Part shown: in pieces, positions 26,700 through 35,972 of the stretch
Numbering within the stretch: the first letter of the stretch is position 1
Layout: each line of letters opens with the position of its first letter
The notes under the pieces: model-generated
What the model saw: the letters and a program-made list of their open reading frames with translations, nothing else
The model's database searches: none
What the model was told of the DNA's origin: nothing
From: Catellatospora methionotrophica
GTDB taxonomy: Bacteria; Actinomycetota; Actinomycetes; Mycobacteriales; Micromonosporaceae
NCBI RefSeq assembly: GCF_011297335.1
Contig: NZ_JAAOTJ010000017.1
Coordinates: forward strand, 62,001-126,000
Length of the DNA stretch: 64,000 nt
Direction of reading: 5' to 3'
Program-made: the position numbers and the translations under genes

Positions 26700-27259
26700 C
26701 GCCGTGCCTCCCGTGGGGTGTCGTCGTGGGTGGGCAGCGGGGCGGGGGCGGGCTTGTCGTAGCGCACCAGGGCCGTCTCGCAGTGGTCGAGCCAGCGCAG
26801 CTCGGCCTCGGACTGGAAGATCATCGATTCGAGGACGAGCCGCCAGGGCAGCTCGGCGTCGGTGCGCTTGAGCCGGGTGTACTCCTGCAGCGCGCGCATC
26901 GTCGCGCTGCGCTGGGCCATCACCACGGCCTGCACGTCGATGCCGGGCGTGGTGATGGCGAGCGCGAGCTTGATGGCCAGCTCGTCACGGGGCCGGTCGG
27001 CGCGGGCGATCGGGGTGGCGAACCAGAGCGCGAGCTCGGCCCGTCCCTCCCCGGTGATCTCGTAGGGGCGCTGCCCCCCGTCGTTCTCCGGCAGCGCGCG
27101 TACGAGGCCGTCCCGGTCGAGGCGGTTGAGGGTGGTGTAGACCTGGCCGATGTTGAGCGGCCAGGTGGAGCCGGTCGAGTCCTCGAACTCGGCCCGCAAC
27201 TGGTAGCCGTAGCGGGGACCGCGTTCGAGCAGGGCGAGCAAACCATGCCTGATGGACAT
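26696..27259 (-). CDS. PadR-family regulator of the ABC exporter operon
   Basis: A 187-residue PadR protein. The winged helix (SIRHGLLALLERGPRYGYQLRAE, then NIGQVYTTLNRLDRDGLV) is at about 2-75 and the C-terminal Vir-like dimerisation helices follow. As first gene of the operon, with a 24-bp palindrome over its own promoter, it is most likely an autorepressor released by a drug-like or peptide ligand, as in LmrR-type PadR systems. No Shine-Dalgarno precedes the ATG; the transcript is probably leaderless. Confidence 0.93.
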   Translation of the reverse strand: MSIRHGLLALLERGPRYGYQLRAEFEDSTGSTWPLNIGQVYTTLNRLDRDGLVRALPENDGGQRPYEITGEGRAELALWFATPIARADRPRDELAIKLALAITTPGIDVQAVVMAQRSATMRALQEYTRLKRTDAELPWRLVLESMIFQSEAELRWLDHCETALVRYDKPAPAPLPTHDDTPREARR

Positions 27260-27261
27260 GG

Positions 27262-27296
27262 ATACTGAGTATGCATACTCGGTATGCGGTAAGCAA
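27262..27296 (-). promoter_or_regulatory. PadR operator over a leaderless promoter
   Basis: A 24-bp palindrome at 27262-27285 (one mismatched pair) has the perfect core GAGTATGCATACTC. On the minus strand, -35 TTGCTT (27296-27291), a 17-bp spacer and -10 CATACT (27273-27268) are followed by 8 nt and the padR ATG. The operator covers the -10, so binding would block transcription. Confidence 0.65.
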
Positions 27297-27328
27297 GACG
27301 AGCCCCGTGTACGGGCGAAGAAGGCCTG

Positions 27329-27808
27329 CTACTGGGTCTTGCGGCCCGGATACGACACGGTGGCGGGAGTGACCGCCGCGAGCTTGCGCCAGCGGGTGCC
27401 GCGTACCGCCGCGTCGGTGTAGGCGAGCAGGATCTGCCGCCGGACCTCGCCCTCGGCGTCGGCCAGCGCCGCCCGCCAGGTCGCCGCCACGCCGTCCTCG
27501 ATGTAGGCCGCGAGCTTGAGCGCGTCGGCCCGGGTGGCCACCGGGAACGGCAGCGCGTAACCCGCCTGCGCGACCGGCGCGGTCGCCTTCAGGTCGGCGA
27601 GCTGCACCAGCAGCGCGTCGCGCCGGGTCCGGTGCGCCTCCTCGCCGGTCCGCGCCTGGGCCTGCCCGGCCTTGTCCAGCAGCACCCCGAACCGGGCGTA
27701 CGCGAAGATCGCACTGTGCTCCGCGCCCAGCGCGGCCTGCAACCGCTCCACCAGTTTCGCGCCGCGGTCGCTGGTGCCGTCGGTCGCGGCGATGATCCGT
27801 TCGCTCAT
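27329..27808 (-). CDS. Ferritin-like (DUF4439-type) protein
   Basis: A 159-residue helical protein. GAKLVERLQAALGAEHSAIFAYARFGVLL and the later AGYALPFPVATRADALKLAAYIEDGVAATWRAAL match the DUF4439 ferritin-like fold: four helices with Glu and His placed for possible metal binding. The ATG at 27808 overlaps the stop of the upstream lipoprotein gene. Function of the family is unknown. Confidence 0.75.
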   Translation of the reverse strand: MSERIIAATDGTSDRGAKLVERLQAALGAEHSAIFAYARFGVLLDKAGQAQARTGEEAHRTRRDALLVQLADLKATAPVAQAGYALPFPVATRADALKLAAYIEDGVAATWRAALADAEGEVRRQILLAYTDAAVRGTRWRKLAAVTPATVSYPGRKTQ

Positions 27809-28323
27809 ACCAGCACCTCCACGTGGGTGGCGCGGGCGGCGGCGATCTCGCCGACGAGCACGGCGCGGGCCGGGGTAGTGGCGACGCAGGCTTCGACGGC
27901 CTGCTTGGCGGCCGAGACCTCGGTGGTGCGCAGGCTCTTGAGGATGGCCTTGCGGTCGCCGGTTACCGGAGCCGCGGTGGCGGCGGTGAAGGCGCTCGGC
28001 GAGGGCCGCGGGCTCATGATCGCGTCCAGCGCGGCGGCGTGCGCTCGATGCGTCTCGCGCAGCGGGGTCAGCAGCGGGGTGAGCGTGGTGTCGGCGGCCA
28101 GCGCGGCGTCGTACGCGGCGACCAGCGCGTGGGTCCCGGCGAGCAGGCCCATGAGGGCGTCCGGCGGGGGTGGCGCGTCCGGCGTCGGGTCGAGCAGGTC
28201 GCAACCGGCCAGCGCGGTCACCGCCGCGGCGGCCGTCGCCGTCATCGCCCCGGCCCGCAGCAGCTGCCGTCGATTCGGCCGGGAGCCCCCCGACCAGCTA
28301 TGATCATGTCCCCGCGTACGCAC
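27805..28323 (-). CDS. Tat-type lipoprotein with ferritin-like helices
   Basis: A 172-residue protein. RPNRRQLLRAGAMTATAAAA is a twin-arginine signal, and TALAGC is a lipobox, so a lipid-anchored exported protein is predicted. The mature part is helical (HALVAAYDAALAADTTLTPLL, then THRAHAAALDAI) and resembles ferritin-like domains. GTG 28323 has GGGGAG about 9 nt upstream. It forms a two-gene operon with the DUF4439-type protein and is divergent from rimP. A cell-surface redox or metal role is possible but unproven. Confidence 0.72.
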   Translation of the reverse strand: MRTRGHDHSWSGGSRPNRRQLLRAGAMTATAAAAVTALAGCDLLDPTPDAPPPPDALMGLLAGTHALVAAYDAALAADTTLTPLLTPLRETHRAHAAALDAIMSPRPSPSAFTAATAAPVTGDRKAILKSLRTTEVSAAKQAVEACVATTPARAVLVGEIAAARATHVEVLV

Positions 28324-28475
28324 CGCGCCAGTCTCCCCTATGACGGCCGCGGCTGCCACTCCTTGATCACGTGTCCGACGCGCGCGCCGCGACCGCAGCG
28401 CGCCGCTGGTAGCTGCCGCGTGCTCGCGGGTTACGCTCTGCGCAATCGATGAATCACCGAGAGGGGTGCCCCAAG

Positions 28476-29135
28476 ATGGCTCAGCGTGGCCGTGCCACAG
28501 GTCGTCAGGCGGGCCGGACGCCCGCTCGGGCGGCGGCACCGGCTCCGGCCAGGACCTCTCCCACCGAACTGGCGGCGCGCCGCGCCCGGTTCGAGGCCGT
28601 GATCGGCCCCGTCGTGGCCGGCACCGGCTACGACCTGGAGGACCTGTCGGTCAAGCAGATCGGCCGCCGGCACCTGGTCCAGGTGCTCATCGACGGCGAC
28701 GGCGGCGTGGGTCTGGACACCATCGCCGAGGTCTCCCGCGCGGTGTCGCGGGCGCTGGACGAGGCCGAGGAGTCCGGCACCGACCTGATCAAGGGCGAGT
28801 ACCAGTTGGAGGTCTCCTCGCCCGGCGTCGACCGGCCGCTGACCCTGCCGCGCCACTGGGCCCGCAACACGGGTCGGCTGGTCAAGGTCAAGGCCGGGGA
28901 CAAGACGCTGACCGGCCGCGTCACCGCCGCCGACGCCGACGGGGTCACCCTCGACGTGGACGGCGCGGAGCACGCGCTGAGCTACGACGCGCTGGGCCCG
29001 GGACGCGTGCAGGTCGAGTTCAAGCGCATGAACGAGATCTCCGATGAGGAGCTCGCGGAGTTCGACGACGACTCGTCCGACGACGACGAGGACTTCGACG
29101 ACGACGAGCAAGACGATGAAGGAGAACAGCGGTGA
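28476..29135 (+). CDS. rimP: Ribosome maturation factor RimP
   Basis: A 219-residue protein needed for 30S assembly. The N-domain runs from about 35 to 110 ([54 protein letters not shown] in outline) and the SH3-like C-domain from about 115 to 185, including [15 protein letters not shown]. The last 30 residues are a highly acidic Asp/Glu tail. The start could also be ATG 28449; 28476 is preferred because GAGGGG precedes it. A TACGCT at 28432-28437 may be the promoter. Its stop overlaps nusA. Confidence 0.92.
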   Translation: MAQRGRATGRQAGRTPARAAAPAPARTSPTELAARRARFEAVIGPVVAGTGYDLEDLSVKQIGRRHLVQVLIDGDGGVGLDTIAEVSRAVSRALDEAEESGTDLIKGEYQLEVSSPGVDRPLTLPRHWARNTGRLVKVKAGDKTLTGRVTAADADGVTLDVDGAEHALSYDALGPGRVQVEFKRMNEISDEELAEFDDDSSDDDEDFDDDEQDDEGEQR

Positions 29136-30187
29136 ACATCGATCTTGCGGCGCTCCGTGCGCTGGCACGCGACAAGGAGATCTCCGAGGAGACCATCCTG
29201 CAGGCAATCGAGTCTGCGCTGCTCACCGCATACCGGCACACCGAGGGCGCGCAGTCGCACGCGCGCGTGGAGATCAACCGCCAGTCCGGCGCGGCCGTGG
29301 TGTACGCGCAGGAGTACGGCGGCGAGAACGAGCTGCTGCGCGAGTGGGACGACACCCCGCACGACTTCGGCCGGATCGCGGCGATGACGGCCAAGCAGGT
29401 CATCCTGCAGCGCCTGCGCGAGGCGACCGACGAGGTGCACTTCGGCGAGTACGTCAACCGCGACGGCGACCTGGTCACCGGCGTGATCCAGGCGCACGAG
29501 ACGCGTACCGAGAAGGGCATCGTCTCGGTCGACCTGGGCAAGGTCGAGGCCGTGCTGCCCCAGTCGGAGCAGGTCCCCGGCGAGACCTACCCGCACGGCC
29601 AGCGCATCCGCTGCGTGGTCGTGCACGTCGCCAAGAGCTTCCGCGGACCGCAGGTCACCCTGTCGCGCTCGCACCCGGCCCTGGTGAAGAAGCTGTTCGC
29701 GCTGGAGGTCCCGGAGATCGCCGACGGCACCGTCGAGATCGCCGCGATCGCGCGCGAGGCCGGGCACCGTACGAAGATCGCGGTGCGGTCCAACGTGCAG
29801 GGTGTCAACCCGAAGGGTGCCTGCATCGGCCCGATGGGCCAGCGCGTGCGCGCGGTCATGAGTGAACTGCACGGCGAAAAGATCGACATCATCGACTGGT
29901 CGGACGACCCGGCGGAGTTCGTGGGCAACGCGCTCTCCCCGGCGAAGGCCCTGAAGGTCGAAGTGGTGGATCTCGCAACGCGTGCGGCGCGCGTCACGGT
30001 GCCGGACTACCAGCTCTCGCTGGCGATCGGCCGGGAAGGGCAGAATGCCAGGTTGGCTGCCCGTCTGACCGGTTGGCGAATCGACATCCGGTCCGACGCG
30101 GCCGACTCCGGCACCGCGCAGCCGCGTGGACCGCGCTCAGCGGCTGATCACGAGACGGAGCCGGGCGGCACTCCCGTCTCCGCATAG
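29132..30187 (+). CDS. nusA: Transcription termination/antitermination factor NusA
   Basis: A 351-residue NusA of the short actinobacterial type: N-terminal RNA-polymerase-binding domain (about 1-130), S1 domain, then two KH domains ([27 protein letters not shown] and [21 protein letters not shown]). The acidic C-terminal repeats of E. coli NusA are absent, as usual. GTG 29132 follows AAGGAG and overlaps rimP by 4 bp. Confidence 0.96.
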   Translation: MNIDLAALRALARDKEISEETILQAIESALLTAYRHTEGAQSHARVEINRQSGAAVVYAQEYGGENELLREWDDTPHDFGRIAAMTAKQVILQRLREATDEVHFGEYVNRDGDLVTGVIQAHETRTEKGIVSVDLGKVEAVLPQSEQVPGETYPHGQRIRCVVVHVAKSFRGPQVTLSRSHPALVKKLFALEVPEIADGTVEIAAIAREAGHRTKIAVRSNVQGVNPKGACIGPMGQRVRAVMSELHGEKIDIIDWSDDPAEFVGNALSPAKALKVEVVDLATRAARVTVPDYQLSLAIGREGQNARLAARLTGWRIDIRSDAADSGTAQPRGPRSAADHETEPGGTPVSA

Positions 30188-30190
30188 GGG

Positions 30191-30196
30191 TAGACT
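30191..30196 (+). promoter_or_regulatory. Putative leaderless -10 (TAGACT) of ylxR
   Basis: It ends 6 nt before the GTG at 30203 and lies 3 nt after the nusA stop. It would allow ylxR-infB expression independent of rimP-nusA. Confidence 0.5.
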
Positions 30197-30202
30197 CAAC
30201 AG

Positions 30203-30523
30203 GTGGTACGACGCTCGCGGCCCGCACCGCTTGTGGCGGCCTCATCAGTCACGCCTGTGCCGCCTCCGGTGCGCACGTGCGTCGGATGCAGGCAGCGGGC
30301 GTCCGCTACCGAACTGCTCCGCGTCGTGGCGGTGGCGTCGGGAGCTGACCAGTTCAGCATCCGACCCGACCCGCGACGCAGATTGACCGGCCGGGGTGCC
30401 CACGTGCACCCGTCACCGGCCTGTCTCGAGCTGGCGCTGCGGCGTCGTGCCTTCGGGCGCGCGCTGCGGATAACCGGGGTCATCGATACCGGGGAGCTGG
30501 CCGAGGCGATCCACGGACCGTGA
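30203..30523 (+). CDS. ylxR: YlxR-family RNA-binding protein
   Basis: A 106-residue protein with the YlxR start RTCVGCRQRASATELLRVVA and a basic middle region (RPDPRRRLTGRGAHVHPSPACLELALRRRAFGRALR in outline) suited to nucleic-acid binding. The family (DUF448/RnpM) is linked to RNase P modulation in Firmicutes. Position between nusA and infB is conserved. Confidence 0.93.
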   Translation: MVRRSRPAPLVAASSVTPVPPPVRTCVGCRQRASATELLRVVAVASGADQFSIRPDPRRRLTGRGAHVHPSPACLELALRRRAFGRALRITGVIDTGELAEAIHGP

Positions 30524-30696
30524 CGGCCCGAGGGTCACGAACCGATCCGAAGGATCACCGCCAGACCAGTCACGGGGTGGCGGACCCACCGTGGACGGCG
30601 GCCTCATCAGCCCCGTCTGAGGATCAAGCAAGGTAGGACTACCAGCATGGGCACACGATGAAGTCGCAAAAATGATCAGGCTTCAAGTGCACAAGT

Positions 30697-30727
30697 GAGG
30701 TCGCGCGGGTCACTGCCCGGCGACCTC
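30697..30727 (+). ncRNA. 5'-UTR hairpin immediately upstream of infB
   Basis: GAGGTCGC (30697-30704) pairs with GCGACCTC (30720-30727), and CGGG (30706-30709) pairs with CCCG (30716-30719) around a 6-nt loop, with one bulged G. The stem ends 6 nt before the infB Shine-Dalgarno AGGAG (30734-30738), a position able to influence translation or mRNA stability. Function not established. Confidence 0.55.
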
Positions 30728-30742
30728 GGAGTGAGGAGTGCA

Positions 30743-33700
30743 GTGGCAGGCAAGGCCCGCGTACACGAGCTTGCTAAGGAGCTCGGCGTCGAGAGCAAGA
30801 ACGTTCTCGCCAAACTCAAAGAGATGGGCGAGTTCGTCAAGTCCGCGTCGAGCACCGTAGAGGCTCCCGTCGCCCGTCGGCTGAAGGACGCCTTCGCGGC
30901 CGGTTCGGGAGCGCCCAGCGCCCCGAGCGCGCCGTCGGCGCCCGCCGCGGCGGCGACCACGGCGGCGACCGCGAACGAACCCCGGGTGACGGCACGTCCG
31001 GCACCCCCCAAGAAGCCAACGGCTGCGGCACCGCCCATGAAGCCGAAGGCACCGACCTCCATGGTTCCGCCGACCCCGGTGACGAAGCCGGCCAGCGCCC
31101 ATGACATCGAGGTCGCCGCAGCCGAGGCCCGCGCCTCGGCGCTCAAGGCCGAGCAGGAGGCCTCTGTCCGGGCCGCCCAGCAGGCTGCCAAGCAGCGTGA
31201 GGACCAGCCCCGCGGCGACGGCCCGAAGCCCAGCTTCATGCCGCCCCGTCCGGGCTCGAACGCGGCCCGCCCGCCGGCGGCCGCTCCGACCAGCCGTCCC
31301 GGTGCGCCGGGTGGCGAGCGTCGCGACGGTCGTCCCGGCGCTCCGCGTCCCGAGGGCGGCCGCGACGGCCGTCCGGCCGGTCCGCGTCCCGAGGGCGGCG
31401 CCCGTGAGGGCCGCCCGGCCGCGCCCGGTGGCGCTCGTCCGCCCCGTAGCGGCGGCAACAACCCGTTCGGCATCTCGCAGGGCGGCGCTCCCACGCGTCC
31501 GTCCCCGGCGGGCATGCCCCGTCCGAACCCGGCTTCGATGCCGCCTCGGCCCAGCCCGGCTTCCATGCCGCCGCGGCCGAACCCGGCGTCGATGCCCAGC
31601 CAGCGTCCCGCCCGTCCGGGTGGCGGCGCGGGTCGTCCCGGTGGTCCGGGTGGCGGCACAGGCCGTCCCGGCGGTCCCGGTGGCGGCGGCGGCTTCCGTG
31701 GCGGCCCTGGTGGCGGCGGCGGTGGCGGCTTCCGTGGCGGTCCCGGTGGCGGCGCTGGCGCCGGCACGGGCTTCCGTCCCGGTGGCGGTGCTCCCGGTGG
31801 CGGCGGCGGTTACCGCGGCGGTCCCGGTGGTGGCACCGGTGGCCCGCCGGCGGGTGGCGCAGGCCGTCCGGGTGGCGGTGCCGGTGGTCGTGGCCGTGGT
31901 GGCGGCGCTGCCGGTGCGTTCGGTCGTGGCGGCGGCAAGTCGCGCGGCCGCAAGTCCAAGAAGCAGCGGCGTCAAGAGTTCGACAACCTGTCCGCGCCGA
32001 CGATGAGCTCGGGAGCTCCTCGCGGCCAGGGTCAGGAGATCCGGCTGCCGCGCGGAGCCTCGCTGTCGGACTTCGCCGACCGCATCAACGCCAACCCGGG
32101 CTCGCTCGTCCAGGAGATGTTCAACCTGGGCGAGATGGTCACGGCGACGCAGTCCTGCACGGACGAGACGCTGCAGCTGCTCGGTGAGCACCTCGGTTTC
32201 CACGTGGAGATCGTCAGCCCCGAGGACGAGGACCGCGAGCTGCTGGCCCGGTTCAACATCGACCTCGACGCCGACGTCGACGTCGAGCGGCTGGTCAGCC
32301 GGCCGCCGGTGGTGACCGTCATGGGTCACGTCGACCACGGTAAGACCAAGCTGCTAGACGCGATCCGGTCGGCGAACGTGGTCGAGGGCGAGGCCGGTGG
32401 CATCACCCAGCACATCGGCGCGTACCAGGTGCACGTCGAGCACGAGGGCGAAGAGCGGGCGATCACCTTCATCGACACCCCGGGCCACGAGGCGTTCACC
32501 GCCATGCGTGCCCGTGGCGCCCAGGCCACCGACATCGTCGTGCTGGTCGTGGCGGCCGATGACGGCGTCATGCCGCAGACGATCGAGGCGCTCAACCACG
32601 CCAAGGCCGCCGACGTGCCGATCGTGGTCGCGGTGAACAAGGTCGACAAGCCGGAGGCCAACCCGGGCAAGGTGCGTCAGCAGCTGACCGAGTACGGCCT
32701 GGTCGCCGAGGAGTACGGCGGCGAGACCATGTTCGTCGACATCTCCGCCAAGAGCCGTCTCAACATCGACGGCCTCCTGGAGGCGGTCCTGCTGACCGCC
32801 GACGCGTCGCTGGAGATGCTGGCCCCGATCGACGGGCACGCCCAGGGTCTGGCCATCGAGGCCCGGCTCGACAAGGGCCGCGGCCCGGTCGCGACGGTGC
32901 TGGTCCAGAAGGGCACGCTGCGGGTCGGTGACTCGATCGTGGCGGGTAACGCCTACGGTCGCGTCCGGGCCATGCTCGACGAGAACGGCACCCCGCTGGC
33001 CGAGGCGGGCCCCGCCCGTCCGGTGATGGTGCTCGGTCTGACCGCGGTGCCGGGTGCGGGTGACACCTTCCTGGCCGCCGACGACGACCGGACCGTTCGC
33101 CAGATCGCCGAGCAGCGCCAAGCCCGTAAGCGGGCTGCCGAGCAGGCGAACCTGCGCGGCCGGGCGACGCTGGAGACGCTGCTCGAGAAGATCAAGGAGG
33201 GCGAGCGCACCTCGCTCGACCTCATCATCAAGGGCGACGTGTCCGGTTCCGTCGAGGCGCTGGAGGACGCGCTCGTGGCGCTGCCGATCCCGGAGGAGAT
33301 CCAGCTTCGGATCATCCACCGCGGCGTCGGTGCGATCACCGAGAACGACGTCAACCTGGCGTCGGCCTCGTCGAACTCGACCGCGATCATCATCGGCTTC
33401 AACGTGCGGCCGATGGACCAGGCACGCGACCTGGCCGATCGCAACGGCGTGGAGATCCGGTACTACACGGTCATCTACCAGGCCATCGAAGAGATCGAGG
33501 CGGCCCTCAAGGGCATGCTCAAGCCGGAGTACGAAGAGGTCGCCCTGGGTTCGGCGGAGGTCCGCGAGGTCTTCCGTTCGTCCAAGGTGGGTCTCATCGC
33601 CGGTTGCATCGTCCGGTCGGGTCTGCTGCGCCGCAACGGCAAGGCACGGGTCGTCCGCGACGGCGCGGTCGTGGCGGAGTCCGCCTCGATCAGCTCGCTC

Positions 33701-33832
33701 AAGCGGTTCAAGGACGACGCGACCGAGGTCCGCGAGGGCTTCGAGTGTGGTCTGACCCTGGGTGGCTACAACAACCTGCAGGTGGGCGACATCATCGAGA
33801 CCTTCGAGATGCGCGAGAAGCCGCGGGTGTGA
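30743..33832 (+). CDS. infB: Translation initiation factor IF-2
   Basis: A 1029-residue GTPase that places initiator tRNA on the 30S subunit. An N-terminal IF2 domain ([23 protein letters not shown]) is followed by a very long Pro/Gly/Arg-rich low-complexity linker (about residues 90-415, with [10 protein letters not shown]-type and GGPGGG-type repeats). The G-domain has GHVDHGKT near residue 527, DTPGHE and NKVD, and domains II-IV end in [17 protein letters not shown] 30743 follows AGGAG. A hairpin terminator follows the gene. Confidence 0.97.
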   Translation: MAGKARVHELAKELGVESKNVLAKLKEMGEFVKSASSTVEAPVARRLKDAFAAGSGAPSAPSAPSAPAAAATTAATANEPRVTARPAPPKKPTAAAPPMKPKAPTSMVPPTPVTKPASAHDIEVAAAEARASALKAEQEASVRAAQQAAKQREDQPRGDGPKPSFMPPRPGSNAARPPAAAPTSRPGAPGGERRDGRPGAPRPEGGRDGRPAGPRPEGGAREGRPAAPGGARPPRSGGNNPFGISQGGAPTRPSPAGMPRPNPASMPPRPSPASMPPRPNPASMPSQRPARPGGGAGRPGGPGGGTGRPGGPGGGGGFRGGPGGGGGGGFRGGPGGGAGAGTGFRPGGGAPGGGGGYRGGPGGGTGGPPAGGAGRPGGGAGGRGRGGGAAGAFGRGGGKSRGRKSKKQRRQEFDNLSAPTMSSGAPRGQGQEIRLPRGASLSDFADRINANPGSLVQEMFNLGEMVTATQSCTDETLQLLGEHLGFHVEIVSPEDEDRELLARFNIDLDADVDVERLVSRPPVVTVMGHVDHGKTKLLDAIRSANVVEGEAGGITQHIGAYQVHVEHEGEERAITFIDTPGHEAFTAMRARGAQATDIVVLVVAADDGVMPQTIEALNHAKAADVPIVVAVNKVDKPEANPGKVRQQLTEYGLVAEEYGGETMFVDISAKSRLNIDGLLEAVLLTADASLEMLAPIDGHAQGLAIEARLDKGRGPVATVLVQKGTLRVGDSIVAGNAYGRVRAMLDENGTPLAEAGPARPVMVLGLTAVPGAGDTFLAADDDRTVRQIAEQRQARKRAAEQANLRGRATLETLLEKIKEGERTSLDLIIKGDVSGSVEALEDALVALPIPEEIQLRIIHRGVGAITENDVNLASASSNSTAIIIGFNVRPMDQARDLADRNGVEIRYYTVIYQAIEEIEAALKGMLKPEYEEVALGSAEVREVFRSSKVGLIAGCIVRSGLLRRNGKARVVRDGAVVAESASISSLKRFKDDATEVREGFECGLTLGGYNNLQVGDIIETFEMREKPRV

Positions 33833-33841
33833 TCCCGTGAC

Positions 33842-33887
33842 GCGGGGCGGGGCCCCGGTGCGAAACCGCGCCGGAGTCCCGCCCCGC
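33842..33887 (+). terminator. Probable terminator after infB
   Basis: GCGGGGCGGG (33842-33851) pairs with CCCGCCCCGC (33878-33887), with additional imperfect pairing inside. It lies 10 bp after the infB stop and has no T run. Confidence 0.65.
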
Positions 33888-33964
33888 TCCGTGTCCGTGG
33901 GTAGACGGACGACACAGTCTTTGCTTGATCGTCGTTGAGAAGGCGGCGGAAGGAGTTGGCACAG

Positions 33965-34978
33965 GTGGCTAGGTACGGGCTTCTGGTGGCGCCGTCGGCG
34001 AACCGGGTCTACACGCAGTCGGCGCCGGAGTTGATGGCGGCCGAGCTGGCCGTGTTCTCCGAGCGGGCGCTGGCCGGGCGGATCGAGCCGGCCGAGATCG
34101 TCGAGTTCGCCGGGCGGCCGTACCTGACGTTCGAGGTCGAGGACGCGCTCGGGCCGGACGAGCTGCGGGTGCTGGCGAACCTGTCGTCGGCGTACGCCCT
34201 GTTCGAGATGGTCGACGGTGGTCTTCTGCGGCCGCTGGGCGAGCCGTCGCTGGACCGGTACGACGACGACCTGATCACCATCCAGAAGTACGCGGGCAAG
34301 ACCAACGAGCACTTCACCAAGCTGCTGCTCAACGTCACCGTGCTGGCCACCTCCTGGGCCGAGCAGCTGCTGAGCAAGCGGTTCGCGGTGCTCGACCCGG
34401 TCGCCGGGCGGGGCACCACGCTCAACCAGGCGCTGATGTACGGCTGGGACGCGGTCGGCATCGAGCTCGACGGCAAGGACGTCGAGGCGTACAGCGCGTT
34501 CCTGAGGACGTGGCTCAAGAACAAGCGGATCAAGCACACCACCGACATGGTGCCGCTGCGCCGCGAGGGCAAGCGCCTGGGCCGCCGCTTCGACGCGCGC
34601 ATCGGCGACGTACGCGACGACCCGCAGCACCTGTCGGTGTTCGAGGCCGACACGATCCAGTCCCGGGCGCTGCTGAAGGGCAACTCGGTCGACGTGATCG
34701 TGGCCGACCTGCCGTACGGCGTCGTGCACGGCAGCCGCAGCGCCAAGGGCCTGGCCCGGGGCCCGCAGGAGCTGCTGGAGGAGGCGCTGCCCGGCTGGAC
34801 GTCGCTGCTGCGCCCCGGCGGTGCGCTGGGCATGTCCTGGAACACCCACGTCGCCCCGCGTGAGGACGCCCTGGACCTGCTGGAGGAGCACGGACTGGAG
34901 GCCGTCGACTACGAGGGCTTCGAGCACCGCGTCGACCAGGCGATCACCCGCGACATTCTGGTGGCCCGCAAGGTGTGA
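33965..34978 (+). CDS. TRM11-like SAM-dependent methyltransferase
   Basis: A 337-residue protein. The Rossmann motif I is VLDPVAGRGTTLNQALMYGWDAVGIELD (in outline, about residues 145-170) and the catalytic-type motif IV is ADLPYGVVHGSR, an NPPY-like DLPYG as in TRM11/TrmN N2-guanine tRNA methyltransferases. RNA rather than DNA is the likely substrate given the setting between infB and rbfA. GTG 33965 follows AGGAG with 9-nt spacing. The N-terminal 120 residues are not a recognised THUMP domain. Confidence 0.78.
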   Translation: MARYGLLVAPSANRVYTQSAPELMAAELAVFSERALAGRIEPAEIVEFAGRPYLTFEVEDALGPDELRVLANLSSAYALFEMVDGGLLRPLGEPSLDRYDDDLITIQKYAGKTNEHFTKLLLNVTVLATSWAEQLLSKRFAVLDPVAGRGTTLNQALMYGWDAVGIELDGKDVEAYSAFLRTWLKNKRIKHTTDMVPLRREGKRLGRRFDARIGDVRDDPQHLSVFEADTIQSRALLKGNSVDVIVADLPYGVVHGSRSAKGLARGPQELLEEALPGWTSLLRPGGALGMSWNTHVAPREDALDLLEEHGLEAVDYEGFEHRVDQAITRDILVARKV

Positions 34979-34985
34979 CCTGGCG

Positions 34986-34991
34986 TACTGT
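34986..34991 (+). promoter_or_regulatory. Putative leaderless -10 (TACTGT) of ylxP
   Basis: It ends 8 nt before the GTG at 35000; no Shine-Dalgarno. Confidence 0.45.
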
Positions 34992-34999
34992 TCACGCTC

Positions 35000-35293
35000 G
35001 TGCATACCGGAACATCCGTTTTCGACCTCCTCCTACCCGGCGACTCCCGGTCGCTGAAGGAGAAACGGTCGTACATCCGTCCGATCATCGCGGCGCTGAA
35101 GAAGTACGAGGTGGCGGTCGCCGAGGTGGGCGCCATGGACCTGCACGGGCGCGCCGAGATCGGCGTGGCCGTGGTCGCCGCCGACCCGGCCCACGTCAAC
35201 GAGGTGCTGGACCACTGCGAGCGCCTGGTGGTCGGCCGCCCCGAGGTCGAGGTCCTGTCCGTCAAGCGCCGCTGGTACGGCGACGACGACTGA
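35000..35293 (+). CDS. ylxP: YlxP/DUF503 protein
   Basis: A 97-residue protein of the DUF503 family: FDLLLPGDSRSLKEKRSYIRPIIAALKKYEVAVAEVG (in outline) and VLSVKRRWYGDDD. It is conserved next to infB and rbfA in Gram-positive bacteria; its molecular role is undefined but is thought to be linked to ribosome biogenesis. Confidence 0.92.
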   Translation: MHTGTSVFDLLLPGDSRSLKEKRSYIRPIIAALKKYEVAVAEVGAMDLHGRAEIGVAVVAADPAHVNEVLDHCERLVVGRPEVEVLSVKRRWYGDDD

Positions 35294-35483
35294 TCCGCCC
35301 CCGGGCGGTTCGTTTACGCCGGTGTATCCGTGGTCACAGGGTGCGTCGGAGCGCTCAGCTCCCACGCGTGACCGTCGGGCCCGGCGGGTAGTGTCATGGT
35401 GTTGGTTTCGACCCTGGCTCGTCACCGCGGCCGGCATGAGTCGGCGCGGGCGCGTCGTGGTCGTCGGTCGCGGAGGTGACGTG

Positions 35484-35972
35484 ATGGCTGATCCGGCCAA
35501 GGTTCGCAAACATGCGGAGCGAGTGCGTGAGCTCGTCGCATCGGTGATTCGTACCCAGATCAAGGACCCGAGGCTGGGGATGATCACGATCACCGACGCG
35601 CGGATCACCGCCGACCTGCGCGAGGCGACCGTCTTCTACACCGTGCTCGGCGACGCCGAGGAGCAGGCGGGCACCGCCGCGGCGCTGGAGAGCGCCAAGG
35701 GCATGCTGCGCGGCGTGGTGGGCCGGGCCCTGGGCCTGCGCCACTCGCCCTCGCTGGCGTTCGTCTCCGACGACGTCCAGGAGCACGTGAAGCACATCGA
35801 CGACCTGCTCGCCGAGGCCAAGCAGCGCGACGAGGTCGTGCAGCAGCTGGCCGCGGGCGCGGCGTACGCCGGTGAGGCGCAGCCGTACAAGGTCGACGAG
35901 GACGACGACGAGGGCGCGTCCGACGACGATGACGAGGACGAGCCCGCGCTGCGCGCGGCAGTCCAGCGGTGA
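35484..35972 (+). CDS. rbfA: 30S ribosome-binding factor RbfA
   Basis: A 162-residue protein with the KH-type RbfA core: KHAERVRELVASVIRTQIKDPRLGMITITDARIT (in outline), then FYTVLG and LRHSPSLAFVSDD. It helps mature 16S rRNA in the 30S subunit. The C-terminal 25 residues are an Asp/Glu-rich tail, like that of RimP in this genome. ATG 35484 follows GGAGG by 7 nt. The stop overlaps the next gene. Confidence 0.95.
   Translation: MADPAKVRKHAERVRELVASVIRTQIKDPRLGMITITDARITADLREATVFYTVLGDAEEQAGTAAALESAKGMLRGVVGRALGLRHSPSLAFVSDDVQEHVKHIDDLLAEAKQRDEVVQQLAAGAAYAGEAQPYKVDEDDDEGASDDDDEDEPALRAAVQR

Noticed and set aside
31500-31960. Repeated GGC-rich units within infB considered as CRISPR or a repeat array
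   Set aside because: They encode the Gly/Pro linker of IF-2 in frame and have no spacer structure.
32354-35005. 883-codon open frame antisense to infB and the methyltransferase
   Set aside because: Low-complexity composition, crosses two well-supported genes and their intergenic terminator.
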